From: WHSW01 sp963729075
GTDB lineage: Bacteria; Actinomycetota; Thermoleophilia; Solirubrobacterales; 70-9
Assembly (NCBI GenBank): GCA_963729075.1
Contig: CAVSMU010000018.1
Coordinates: 280,053-344,052, forward strand
DNA: 64,000 nt
Reading direction: 5' to 3'
Under the pieces are notes generated by a model, which did not search any database, had not been told where the DNA came from, and was given only the letters and a program-made list of their open reading frames with translations. Numbering within the stretch: position 1 is the stretch's first letter; each line of letters begins with the position of its first letter. This document shows positions 45,185-53,911 of the stretch, piece after piece. A program made the position numbers and the translations under genes.

Positions 45185-46144
45185 TTGAGAAGAACAGTCC
45201 TAGGGTTGCTCGCTGTTGTCAGCTTGGTCGTGCCATCGTCGGCCGGCGCGATCACGTTCGGCCAGCCGGACGTGAACAACGAGTACCCGAATGTTGCTTC
45301 GGTGAGGGGAATCGTCGAGGCGCAGAATCTCGCCCGCGTTAGCTGCAGCGGCAGCTTGATCCACCGCGATGCCGACAAGGTCGTGATCCTGACCGCCGCG
45401 CATTGCACCGATGCGTGGGCGGCCGAGATCGCAGCAGGAACGCTCGATTCCGTCGGGGTGTCCTTCGACCAGAACAATCAGGTCAATGGAACGACCACGA
45501 ACGCGACCTTCTACGTCCGGGGCGGAGTCCCGATCAGCTTCCCCGCGAAGGATGCGCCCTTCGAGAAGTTCGACTACGGGCTGGTCGTCTTTCCCACGAG
45601 TGCCGAAAATGCCGTCGGCGAGACAATCGCCGAGCGCTGGGGCGCGCTCACGCCCGTTCAAGTGTCGCCAACCGTGGATTACTTGTCGGATCTGATCGCC
45701 AGCGTGCGCAATCCCGCACGAGCTCTCTCGTTCACGGCAGTCGGTTATGGAACCGGTGAGAAGTTTCCGATTCCGGGTCAGCAAACCGGACCCGCGAACC
45801 CGTCCGGAACCAATACCTCAACGTTCCTCATTCGCTTTATCGCTGACCGCCTGACGTACAACGCGCATAACCCCCGCAACGACGTGCTTCGCCTTTCGCA
45901 GAACATCGCTAAGGGTGAAAACGGAACCTGCAACGGCGACTCGGGCGGTCCGATCTTCTATGAGGATCCGAGCCTCGGGCGCGTTCAGGTATCGGTGGTG
46001 TCCGGCGGTGATTTCCCGTGTAGAGCGACGAATACCGGACCGGGGTTCAGCCGCCCGGAGGCCTTCGCTTTCATCGCATGCGCAAGTGTCGAGGGAGATG
46101 CCAGCGCGGTCGCGGCTTGCGTTGACAACCGCTTCGGCTCCTAG
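45185..46144 (+). CDS. secreted trypsin-like serine protease (S1)
   Basis: 319 residues. A clear signal peptide (1-22, LRRTVLGLLAVVSLVVPSSAGA) precedes a chymotrypsin-fold domain with the triad His73 (LTAAHC), Asp130 (FDYGLVVF) and Ser253 (NGDSGGP). The DNA is visibly poorer in GC than its neighbours, with A/T at many third positions and Asn-rich protein, so recent acquisition is possible. Exported; degrades external proteins. Confidence 0.9.
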   Translation: MRRTVLGLLAVVSLVVPSSAGAITFGQPDVNNEYPNVASVRGIVEAQNLARVSCSGSLIHRDADKVVILTAAHCTDAWAAEIAAGTLDSVGVSFDQNNQVNGTTTNATFYVRGGVPISFPAKDAPFEKFDYGLVVFPTSAENAVGETIAERWGALTPVQVSPTVDYLSDLIASVRNPARALSFTAVGYGTGEKFPIPGQQTGPANPSGTNTSTFLIRFIADRLTYNAHNPRNDVLRLSQNIAKGENGTCNGDSGGPIFYEDPSLGRVQVSVVSGGDFPCRATNTGPGFSRPEAFAFIACASVEGDASAVAACVDNRFGS

Positions 46145-46209
46145 GCGTCGCATTCAGCGAACGCGCTCGTTCCCAGACACGGGAAGCGGCATTCTGGAAG
46201 AGTCCAGCC

Positions 46210-46608
46210 ATGACCGCCGAGCCCGAATCAGGGACACCGTCCGAGCTCATCGACGCGAAGATCGAGGAACTCGCCGACTGGCGCGGCGGGACCCTCTCCC
46301 GAATCCGCGGACTCATCCATCAGGCCGTTCCCGAAATCGTCGAAGAGATCAAATGGCGCAAGCCGTCGAACCCTCTCGGCGTCCCGGTTTGGTCCCACGA
46401 CGGGGTGATTCTCACCGGCGAGATCTACAAGGACAAGGTGAAGCTCACCTTCTTCCAGGGGGCCTCCCTCGAGGATCCAGGCGGCCTGTTCAACTCCAGC
46501 CTCGAGGGCAAGACGAGGCGCGCCATCGACCTTCACCAGGGAGATGACATCGACGAGGAGGCGTTCAACGCCCTCGTCCGTTCTGCCGCCCAGCTGAACG
46601 CGTCGTAG
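46210..46608 (+). CDS. DUF1801 (YdhG/YjbR-like) domain protein
   Basis: 132 residues: RIRGLIHQAVPEIVEEIKWRKPSNPLGVPVWSHDGVILTGEIYKDKVKLTFFQGA is the DUF1801 core. Small cytosolic fold, function unknown. The conserved KW-RP-...-W-H segment is complete. Confidence 0.88.
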   Translation: MTAEPESGTPSELIDAKIEELADWRGGTLSRIRGLIHQAVPEIVEEIKWRKPSNPLGVPVWSHDGVILTGEIYKDKVKLTFFQGASLEDPGGLFNSSLEGKTRRAIDLHQGDDIDEEAFNALVRSAAQLNAS

Positions 46609-46651
46609 CCGCGGAAGGTACGTCGCCCACGCACCGGTTTATCGTGAGCCG

Positions 46652-48280
46652 ATGGCGGTCGCCGATCGAGCGAAGCGAGCCCGCGGCGCGTTCGAACGTC
46701 GCGCGTGGGGGGATGCGTTCGACCAGCTGACGGCGGCTCATCGTGAAGGGCAGCTGGGCGCCGAGGATCTCGAGCGCCTTGCCGTTGCCGCGTACCTGGT
46801 CGGACGCGACGATGCCTGCGAGGAGGCCTGGATCGCCGCCCACCATGCGTGGTTGGCCGGCGGCGATGTCGAGCGCGCCGCACGCTGTGCCTTCTGGCAG
46901 GCGCTCGGTCTCTTCTTTCGCGGCGACCTGGCTCCGGCGATGGGGTGGGTCGCCCGCGGTGGCCGGCTCTTGGAGGAACGCCGCGGGGAGAGCGTCGAGC
47001 AAGCCTGGCTCCTGATGCTCACCGCCCTGCCGCGCCTGTTCGAGGGAGACGCGGAAGTCCTCTCGAGCTTCGTCGATGCGGGGGAGACAGCCGAGCGCCT
47101 GGCGGATCCCGACGCGACCGTCTTCGCGCGGCTGTGCCGCGGGTACGCGCTGATCCTGCAGGGAGAGATGGCCGAGGGCATGGCGTTGCTGGACGAGGTC
47201 ATGGTCTCGGTAACCGCGGGCGAAGCCGCGCCGATCCTCGTGGGGATCGCCTATTGCCAGGTGATCGCCCTGTGTCACGCGGTGTTCGATCTACGTCGCG
47301 CCAGGGAGTGGACGGAAGCGCTCACGCGGTGGTGCGATTCTCAGCCCGACCTGATTTCGTTCCGGGGGCATTGCCTCGTCCATCGCTGCGAGATCTTCCA
47401 GCTGGAGGGCGCGTGGACGAAGGCGCTCGATTCCGCCCGGCACGCATGTGAGCTGCTCGCCGGTCCACCGGCGTGGGACGTGCTCGGATCGGCCTACTAT
47501 CAGCTCGCCGAGATCCAGCGGCTGCGCGGCGAGTTCGCGGAGGCGGAGGACTCCTACCGCCGCGCCAGCCAGGCGGGACGAGACCCCGAACCAGGGCTGT
47601 CCTTGCTCCGCATGGCGCAGAAGCGACTCGATCTCGCTCTGCCGGCGATCCGCCGCGCCCTGGACGAGGCGGAGGATCCCGGCGCCCGGTCACGCCTGCT
47701 CCCCGCTTGCGTCGAGCTCATGCTGGAAGCCGAGGATCTGGCGGCAGCGCGCGCGGCTGCCGATGAGCTCGCGGGGATCGCAGCGCAGGTCGCCGCGCCA
47801 TATCTGAACGCTCTCGCCACCGAGGCTTCCGGTGCCGTCCTGCTGGCAGAGGGTGATCCACGGGCGGCGCTGGCGAGGCTGCGCGAGGCGCACCGCTCGT
47901 GGCGCGAGCTCGAGGCGCCACATCAGGCGGCGGGCGTCCGCGTGCTGATCGGCGTCGCCTGCCGCGAGCTCGGCGACGGTGCCAGCGCCGAGCTCGAGTT
48001 CGAGGCGGCAGCCAACGTGCTCGAGGACCTGGGGGCTGCCCCCGATCTCGAGCGCCTCGCCCGCATGGTCGGCTCGCGGAGGCCGGGAGGGTTGAGCCCG
48101 CGCGAGTGTGAGGTGCTGACGCTCGTTGCCGCGGGCAAGACCAACCGCGCGATCGCGACCGAGCTCGTCATCAGCGAGAAGACCGTCGCGCGGCACGTGA
48201 GCAACATCTTCGCGAAGCTGGGCCTCTCGTCGCGGGCCGAGGCCACCGCGTACGCCTTCAAGCACAGCCTCGTCCGATAG
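46652..48280 (+). CDS. LuxR-family transcriptional regulator with TPR-like region
   Basis: 542 residues. Helical repeats with TPR-like spacing fill about 1-460 (for example FERRAWGDAFDQLTAAHREG), and the last about 62 residues are a LuxR helix-turn-helix: LSPRECEVLTLVAAGKTNRAIATELVISEKTVARHVSNIFAKLGL. No receiver, AAA or autoinducer domain, so the signal is unknown; it may sense protein partners. Nearest target candidate is the methyltransferase gene 120 bases downstream. Confidence 0.9.
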   Translation: MAVADRAKRARGAFERRAWGDAFDQLTAAHREGQLGAEDLERLAVAAYLVGRDDACEEAWIAAHHAWLAGGDVERAARCAFWQALGLFFRGDLAPAMGWVARGGRLLEERRGESVEQAWLLMLTALPRLFEGDAEVLSSFVDAGETAERLADPDATVFARLCRGYALILQGEMAEGMALLDEVMVSVTAGEAAPILVGIAYCQVIALCHAVFDLRRAREWTEALTRWCDSQPDLISFRGHCLVHRCEIFQLEGAWTKALDSARHACELLAGPPAWDVLGSAYYQLAEIQRLRGEFAEAEDSYRRASQAGRDPEPGLSLLRMAQKRLDLALPAIRRALDEAEDPGARSRLLPACVELMLEAEDLAAARAAADELAGIAAQVAAPYLNALATEASGAVLLAEGDPRAALARLREAHRSWRELEAPHQAAGVRVLIGVACRELGDGASAELEFEAAANVLEDLGAAPDLERLARMVGSRRPGGLSPRECEVLTLVAAGKTNRAIATELVISEKTVARHVSNIFAKLGLSSRAEATAYAFKHSLVR

Positions 48281-48387
48281 CTCTCGCTACACAGGACTAC
48301 CCACGCCGCGCCGTTGCGGAATTGGGTGTTTTGCCCGAAGTCGAAGCGCAGCTCACCGCCTACGGTCGGGGGCGAAATCCACACCGC

Positions 48388-48394
48388 AAGGAGG
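48388..48394 (+). promoter_or_regulatory. ribosome binding site for the methyltransferase
   Basis: AAGGAGG ends 5 bases before ATG 48400, an almost perfect anti-16S match; it fixes that start over the upstream GTG at 48322. Confidence 0.8.
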
Positions 48395-48399
48395 AGACG

Positions 48400-49255
48400 A
48401 TGTCCACGACTCAGGGCGAAGCAACGACAACCGACGAGCACGCCGCGCCGCGGGAGGCCTGGGACGCGATCGCGGATGGCTACGACCGGTACGTGGCTCC
48501 ACAGGAGCTGGATCTCGCCAACGAGGCGCTCCGTCTCGTCGGGCTCGCGCCCGGCGAGCGGTTCCTGGACGTCGCGGCCGGGCCGGGCGGTCTCAGCCTG
48601 CCGGCCTCACGCCTGGGCGCGCAGGTGCTCGCGACTGACTGGTCTCCCGCGATGATCAAGCGCTTCGAGGCGCGCGTCCGCGAGGAGGGCATTAGCACGG
48701 CGGAGGGGCGCGTGATGGACTGTCACGCCCTCGACCTTCCCGACGACAGCTTCGACGTCACCGCGTCGCAGTTCGGGGTCATGCTGGTGCCCGACCAGCC
48801 GCGCGCGCTTCGCGAGATGGTTCGGGTGACGAAGCCCGGCGGGCGTGTGCTCCTGATCGCCTACGGCTTTCCCGCGGAGCTGGACTTCCTCCAGATCTTC
48901 ATCGGCGCGCTGAAGGCCGTCCATCCGGAGTTCCCGGGACTACCGGACGATCCACCGCCGCTCGAGTTCCAGGTGGCCGACCCGGAGGTGTTGCGCCGGC
49001 GGCTCGCGGATGCGGGAGCTGAATGACGTTCGCATCGAGCGCACGGCAGAGCGGCCAACGTTCTCCTCGGGGCAGGAGATGTGGGACTGGGTGCTCTACG
49101 GCAACCCGATTCCCGGTGCCATCGTCGAAGACCTCGGCGAGGATCAGCGGGCGCGGCTGCGTCAGGTCCTCGACGGCATGCTTCGCGAACGCGCCGACCG
49201 CGATGGGCGAGCCTCGCTCACGAACCGGGTCAACATCGCGATCGGCGTGAGGTGA
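48400..49255 (+). CDS. class I SAM-dependent methyltransferase, frameshifted near the C-terminus
   Basis: Opens with REAWDAIADGYDRYVAP; motif I is FLDVAAGPGGLSLP, motif II-like VLATDWSPAMI, then SFDVTASQFGVML and MVRVTKPGGRVLL: a UbiE/Tam-like small-molecule methyltransferase. At 49013-49018 one extra base turns ADAG(L)NDV into a stop (TGA 49024-49026); the rest, LNDVRIERTAERPTFSSGQEMWDWVLY to VNIAIGVR, is in the next frame and ends at 49255. As given, the enzyme loses about 80 C-terminal residues but keeps its SAM site. Confidence 0.85.
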
Positions 49256-49341
49256 AGCGCCGTGCAGCCACTCGAAGGCTGTCCGCGGAGGCGTCGCCGG
49301 AGGTGAAGCCCGCATGAGCGGGTTCCTCGTACCGTTGCGCC

Positions 49342-51192
49342 ATGAGCGGTCGCCTCGTGATCACCGACCGCGGCATCCGCCTGGTGCAGACCCTCGTCGC
49401 GAGCGCGGTCGCGCTCGCCCTGCTGCTCGTCACGAGCGGCGTCTCGGGCCCGGCGGCGCCCGAAAACGGCTGGACGAACCTCCGCGGATTCGCCGCACTC
49501 GACGCTGCGCCCTGCCCCTCGACCACGAGCCTCGCACTTCCGACGGTGAGCCCGGCCCGGATCGAGGCGGCACGGAAGCGGCGCTTCTCGGTCTTCGGCC
49601 CAAGGCCGACCGAGCTTGATGAGCCGATCGACTGGCACACCGATCCGCTGGGCGCCGAGCGCTACCGCCAGAATCTCCACAAGCTGCGATTTCTCACTCC
49701 GCTGCTGTCCAGCTACGGCTACGACGATCAGGCCGCGGACCTCGAGCAGGCGGTCGCGATCGGACTCGATTGGGTTCGCCACAACCCCCGGGGGGAGCCG
49801 GGAACCGCCGACGAGGCATGGTCCAGCAAGGTGGTGGGCGATCGCATTCCGTTCCTCGCCTACATTGCCCGTGCCGGAGCCTGTGAGGATGTGCTCTCAC
49901 CGCGGGACGGTCGCCTGCTGCTCGCTTCGCTCACCGAGCACGGCGAGGTGCTCGCCCCGAACGCCGGCTACCCGCGTGACAACCACGGGCTGTTCGTCGA
50001 CCTCGGGCTTGCGCGGCTGACGACCTTCCTGCCCTTCCTCGACCGGGTCGAGGAGTGGCGCGCGCTGGCGCGGGAACGCTTCGAGCGCACGCTCCGTGGG
50101 CGCCTCTCCGAGGGCGTCTGGCTGGAGCACTCCTCCGCCTACCAGCTCCTCGCGATCCGCCCACTCGAGTCGCTGATCGACGTGCTCGGCTCCGATCCCG
50201 AGCTCGAGGAGTTGCTCGCACAGATGCAGGAGGCGACCGGCTGGTTCGTGAAGCCGGACGGCGAGCTGACCCAGTTCGGGGACTCGAATCTCGAGCCGGT
50301 CCCGGAGTGGGCGCGCGCGCGGGCCGGCGAGGAGTCGGGATCGCGCACCTACTTTCGCGCCGGCTTCGCCTTCGTCCGGGCCGCCGGCGAAGACGGCGAC
50401 GTCGGCTATCTGGCCGTCACCGACGGCTTCCACAATCTCACCCACAAGCACGCCGACGAGCTCAGCTTCGAGCTTTTCGACCATGGCGCGAGCATCATCA
50501 GCGACACGGGCCTCTACCACAAGGACCCGGGCCAGATCCGCGACTACGTGGTCTCCAACCGCGCCCACAGCGGCCTCTCGGTCGATGGGCTGGATCTCTC
50601 GATCGCCGATTCCGGGCTCCCCTACGGCTCCGGCCTCACCGCGGCCGGCGGCGGGGACGGCTGGTATGCGATCGAGGGAAGGAATCGGCTCCTGCGGACG
50701 CAGGGTGTCGCCCACCGGCGCCTGTTCCTATACAGGCCCGGCGTCGCGCTGGTGATCGTCGACGATCTCGACTCCCCGCTCGCTCACAGCTACATCCGGT
50801 ATCTGCAACTTCACCCCGACGTCACCCTGGGCGACCGCGACCAGCGCTCGATCCAGATCGAGGCACCGGGCTTCGCCGGCGCGATCTACGATGCCGCGGG
50901 GGAGGCTCGCGCGCTGCGGACCCAGGCGCGCGGCCAGAAAGCCCCTCTTCAAGGCTGGAGCTCACCCGATTTCCGCGAGTTCGTCCCCCGCTGGACGCTC
51001 GCCTTCGCTGACACCGGCGCGAGCGAGACCAGGGCGCTGACCATCGCCCTCGACGCCAGCGGATTGCACGCGACGGATGCCGCCAGCGACGGGCCGACCA
51101 CCACCGTGGAGCTCGTCGACGCCGCCGGCACGTCCTCGACGCTCGAGGTGACCCAGGATCGCCGCAAGCTCACCGTCGTGTCGAGCCCTTAG
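49342..51192 (+). CDS. heparinase II/III family protein (secreted polysaccharide lyase-like)
   Basis: 616 residues. A signal/anchor helix (about 12-35), an alpha/alpha-toroid region (about 85-310, with DEAWSSKVVGDRIPFL and NAGYPRDNHGLFVDLGL) and a beta-sandwich heparinase II/III domain with THKHADELSFELFDHGASIISDTGLYHKDP. The conserved Tyr/His/Asn of the lyase site seem present (NHGLF, THKHAD). It probably cleaves uronate-containing polysaccharides, possibly the cell's own. GTG-rich upstream, ATG start. Confidence 0.85.
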   Translation: MSGRLVITDRGIRLVQTLVASAVALALLLVTSGVSGPAAPENGWTNLRGFAALDAAPCPSTTSLALPTVSPARIEAARKRRFSVFGPRPTELDEPIDWHTDPLGAERYRQNLHKLRFLTPLLSSYGYDDQAADLEQAVAIGLDWVRHNPRGEPGTADEAWSSKVVGDRIPFLAYIARAGACEDVLSPRDGRLLLASLTEHGEVLAPNAGYPRDNHGLFVDLGLARLTTFLPFLDRVEEWRALARERFERTLRGRLSEGVWLEHSSAYQLLAIRPLESLIDVLGSDPELEELLAQMQEATGWFVKPDGELTQFGDSNLEPVPEWARARAGEESGSRTYFRAGFAFVRAAGEDGDVGYLAVTDGFHNLTHKHADELSFELFDHGASIISDTGLYHKDPGQIRDYVVSNRAHSGLSVDGLDLSIADSGLPYGSGLTAAGGGDGWYAIEGRNRLLRTQGVAHRRLFLYRPGVALVIVDDLDSPLAHSYIRYLQLHPDVTLGDRDQRSIQIEAPGFAGAIYDAAGEARALRTQARGQKAPLQGWSSPDFREFVPRWTLAFADTGASETRALTIALDASGLHATDAASDGPTTTVELVDAAGTSSTLEVTQDRRKLTVVSSP

Positions 51193-51214
51193 GGCGAAGA
51201 CTCGCGGTCCGTCC

Positions 51215-52381
51215 CTACCCTCGCAACCGCGGAGGGAAGCGAACGACTTGGATCGAGCCCTTGCGAAACCGCACCCGGTCTCGACCGCGTGCCTCGAGCA
51301 CCTTCGGGCCGAGCACTGTGACGACGTTGACGTAGAGCGGTTTTCGATGGCCCCGAGGTGTGACCGCATCGCGCCGCATCTCGAGCACTCCGACCTTGCG
51401 ATAGACGCATGTGCCCGGAGGCTTCGTGCAGTTCTGGCCGTTGTTCTCGGAGATCTCACCGAAGCCGAACGCGTGCGCCTTGACGAAGTCGCCCGGGCGT
51501 GTGTGCCGCGGCGACTCCGCGAGGATCAGGTATACGCTCGTGCGGACGGCGTAGGGCAGGGACGAGACGTCCTCACGGAATCCGGCCGTGACCGCGAGCT
51601 GCTCACCGGCGCGTAGGCCGCGCAGGCGCTTCGAGATCAACACCCGGCGCTCGAGATCGGGCGGCACCGTGCGGCGGCGCAGCTGCCGGGTGCCGGTCCT
51701 GCGGAAGTCCGACGGGAGCGTGTCGCGGTAGCGGATGGCGTTGATCCGTCCGCGGTCGCCCTTGATCTTTCCCGATGGTCGCTGGCCGCCGACCACGAGG
51801 ATCTCGTTCGCCGACGCGCGCGGATGGTGAACGTCTGCGACGAGATTGACATGGCAGCGCTCGAGCTTGCACGGCAAGCGCTGCGGTGCACGCACATGAA
51901 AGCCTGCGTGGCCGAAGACGAGGATGCAATGGTGCTCGTATTGCGGGCGCCGCTGCGTGCACGTCTCATGGCGGCGCTTGGAGATCGCCATCGTTCGACG
52001 TTTGCCCTTCGCCTTCGGACTCGGGGCCAGAACGAGTTGCGCCCGCACACGCGGGTCGTAACGGTAGGGCGAGCGTCGACACCGCGGCTGCAACCTGTAG
52101 CACTCGGTGGTCACCCCCAGCTCCGCGGTGATCCGGACCCGGTCGCCCCGCATGAGGTCGGGAAGGCGGCGCGGTCCGAGCGACATCACGACGCGCCTCT
52201 CGGCGCCTGGACGGCGCGTGATCGGCAGCGCCTTTATCCGCTCGGACCGATTGCCGGTGGTCACCACCCGGACCTGCGGGTCTCGCTCGGATGCGTCGAT
52301 CGCCCCCGCCGGGACGCTGGCGAGCCCTCCAGCGAGCGCCACCACCACCGTGCCCGTTAGCTGTCGACGACGCCTCTCCAT
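51215..52381 (-). CDS. predicted secreted protein of unknown function
   Basis: 388 residues with a signal peptide (about 8-28, TVVVALAGGLASVPAGA). Rich in Arg, with repeated HxC/CxH pairs (ECYRLQPRCRR, ETCTQRRPQYEHHC, CKLERCHVN) that could form disulphides or bind metal. No domain recognised. Divergent from the M36 protease gene, with 104 bases between their starts. Confidence 0.65.
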   Translation of the reverse strand: MERRRRQLTGTVVVALAGGLASVPAGAIDASERDPQVRVVTTGNRSERIKALPITRRPGAERRVVMSLGPRRLPDLMRGDRVRITAELGVTTECYRLQPRCRRSPYRYDPRVRAQLVLAPSPKAKGKRRTMAISKRRHETCTQRRPQYEHHCILVFGHAGFHVRAPQRLPCKLERCHVNLVADVHHPRASANEILVVGGQRPSGKIKGDRGRINAIRYRDTLPSDFRRTGTRQLRRRTVPPDLERRVLISKRLRGLRAGEQLAVTAGFREDVSSLPYAVRTSVYLILAESPRHTRPGDFVKAHAFGFGEISENNGQNCTKPPGTCVYRKVGVLEMRRDAVTPRGHRKPLYVNVVTVLGPKVLEARGRDRVRFRKGSIQVVRFPPRLRG

Positions 52382-52440
52382 GATCCGTTCCGATCGTGCA
52401 CCTGGCCCGAGCGGCCAAACCGGTCGGGTACTACTGCCCT

Positions 52441-52450
52441 TTTGTTAGGA
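52441..52450 (+). promoter_or_regulatory. possible -10 element of the protease gene
   Basis: TTTGTTAGGAT is an isolated AT-rich patch in GC-rich sequence, 35 bases before the ATG, with TAGGAT as a -10-like hexamer. No clear -35. It may serve the M36 protease or, on the other strand, the divergent gene. Confidence 0.25.
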
Positions 52451-52485
52451 TCTCGCCTCGTTCGGTCGACCCGGAGGGGGTTTTC

Positions 52486-53886
52486 ATGTATTGGGCTCGC
52501 AGGGTTCTTTGGCTCAGTACCGTTGGGCTGCTCGTCGCTGCGCTGCTCGGGACTACGCCGGCGGGAGCGTCGACCACCGCTGATCTCGAGCTGATCCGCG
52601 TTCGCGAATCGCTGCTCGGCACGCACTATTGGTACCAGCAGACCTACCGGGGTCTTCCGGTCCTGGGGGGCTACTACGCAAGACACGTCGACCCGATGGG
52701 CCGGGATTTCCTGGTTCGGGACGGGCGCCTCCAGGTAGGGGCGCTGACCTCGACCGTGCCCTCTGTTCCCCGGTCCCGGGCCGCAACGGCAGCCACCATG
52801 CGTGCGGAAGGTCACGCCAGGCGAGCCGATCTGGCCGTGCTCCCCGGGGACCCGGCACGCCTGGTTTGGGCGGTCTCCGAAACCTCGCCCTCCTCGGACC
52901 GACGCGTCCTTGTGGATGCCCGCTCGGGCACGGTCCTCGCGGTGGAGGACCTGATCAAGGAGGCCACGGGATCGGGGCGAGTGTTCGATCCGAACCCCGT
53001 GGTCACGCTGCAGGACGAGTCGCTGACGGACCAGAACGATGCCGACTACGCCGCGTTGCAGCCCGCGTACCAAAACGTGCCCCTGGCGCAGCTGGACGGT
53101 TCGGGTTTCCTGATCGGCGACTTCGCCAACATCGCGCTGAAAAAGAACCGGGCCGCGTTCTCATCCTCGCTCACGTTCTCGTTCGGCCGCACCGACGATC
53201 GGTTCGAGCAGGTGATGGCCTACTACGACGCTACCCAGGCCCAGACCTACATCCAGAGCTTGGGGTTCACCAACGTGAACAACGAATCGCAGGACTTCAT
53301 CACGGACAAGTTTCACGGGGACAACTCCTTCTACATCCCCAGCCAGGACAAGATCTCACTCGGGTCGGGAGGGGTGGATGACGCCGAGGACGCCGAGGTG
53401 ACGTGGCACGAGTACGGCCACGCCATCCAAGACGACCAGGTGCCCCGGTTCGGGACCAGCAACCCAGCCGGCTCGATCGGGGAGGGGTTCGGCGACTACT
53501 GGGCGTTCACCATGTCCCAGGCGGATAGCCCCGATACCGCGGTCACCCCACTGGCCTGCATCGCCGATTGGGACTCGGTCTCATACACGTCGACCGAGCC
53601 CCATTGCCTGCGCCGCGTTGACACGAACAAGACCATGGCGGACAACGACCCCAAGGGAGATGTCCACGCCAACGGCGAGATCTGGTCGAGGGCGCTGTAC
53701 GACATCAACCAGGGGTTGGGGCGCGACGAGGCCAACACCATCATCCTCGAGGCGCAATTCCAGTTCGCCCCCGATACCTCGTTCGAGGCGGCAGCGCAAG
53801 CAACCGTAGGGACAGCGCAGCGACTCTTCGGGTCGGGCGCCGCGCAGGTATGCCGCCAGGCGTTCGAGGCCCGAGGGATCCTCTAG
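52486..53886 (+). CDS. secreted M36/thermolysin-type metalloprotease
   Basis: 466 residues; ATG with GGAGGGGG 5 bases before it. Signal peptide (1-28), a propeptide-like part with the FTP-type pattern (LLGTHYWYQQTYRGLPVLGGYYARHVD), and a catalytic domain with HEYGH (His308, Glu309, His312) and the third zinc ligand in IGEGFGDYW (Glu333). Near-consensus fungalysin/bacillolysin-like gluzincin, secreted as a zymogen. Confidence 0.9.
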   Translation: MYWARRVLWLSTVGLLVAALLGTTPAGASTTADLELIRVRESLLGTHYWYQQTYRGLPVLGGYYARHVDPMGRDFLVRDGRLQVGALTSTVPSVPRSRAATAATMRAEGHARRADLAVLPGDPARLVWAVSETSPSSDRRVLVDARSGTVLAVEDLIKEATGSGRVFDPNPVVTLQDESLTDQNDADYAALQPAYQNVPLAQLDGSGFLIGDFANIALKKNRAAFSSSLTFSFGRTDDRFEQVMAYYDATQAQTYIQSLGFTNVNNESQDFITDKFHGDNSFYIPSQDKISLGSGGVDDAEDAEVTWHEYGHAIQDDQVPRFGTSNPAGSIGEGFGDYWAFTMSQADSPDTAVTPLACIADWDSVSYTSTEPHCLRRVDTNKTMADNDPKGDVHANGEIWSRALYDINQGLGRDEANTIILEAQFQFAPDTSFEAAAQATVGTAQRLFGSGAAQVCRQAFEARGIL

Positions 53887-53911
53887 CCCTCGATTCGGCA
53901 TGCCGGCGGGC

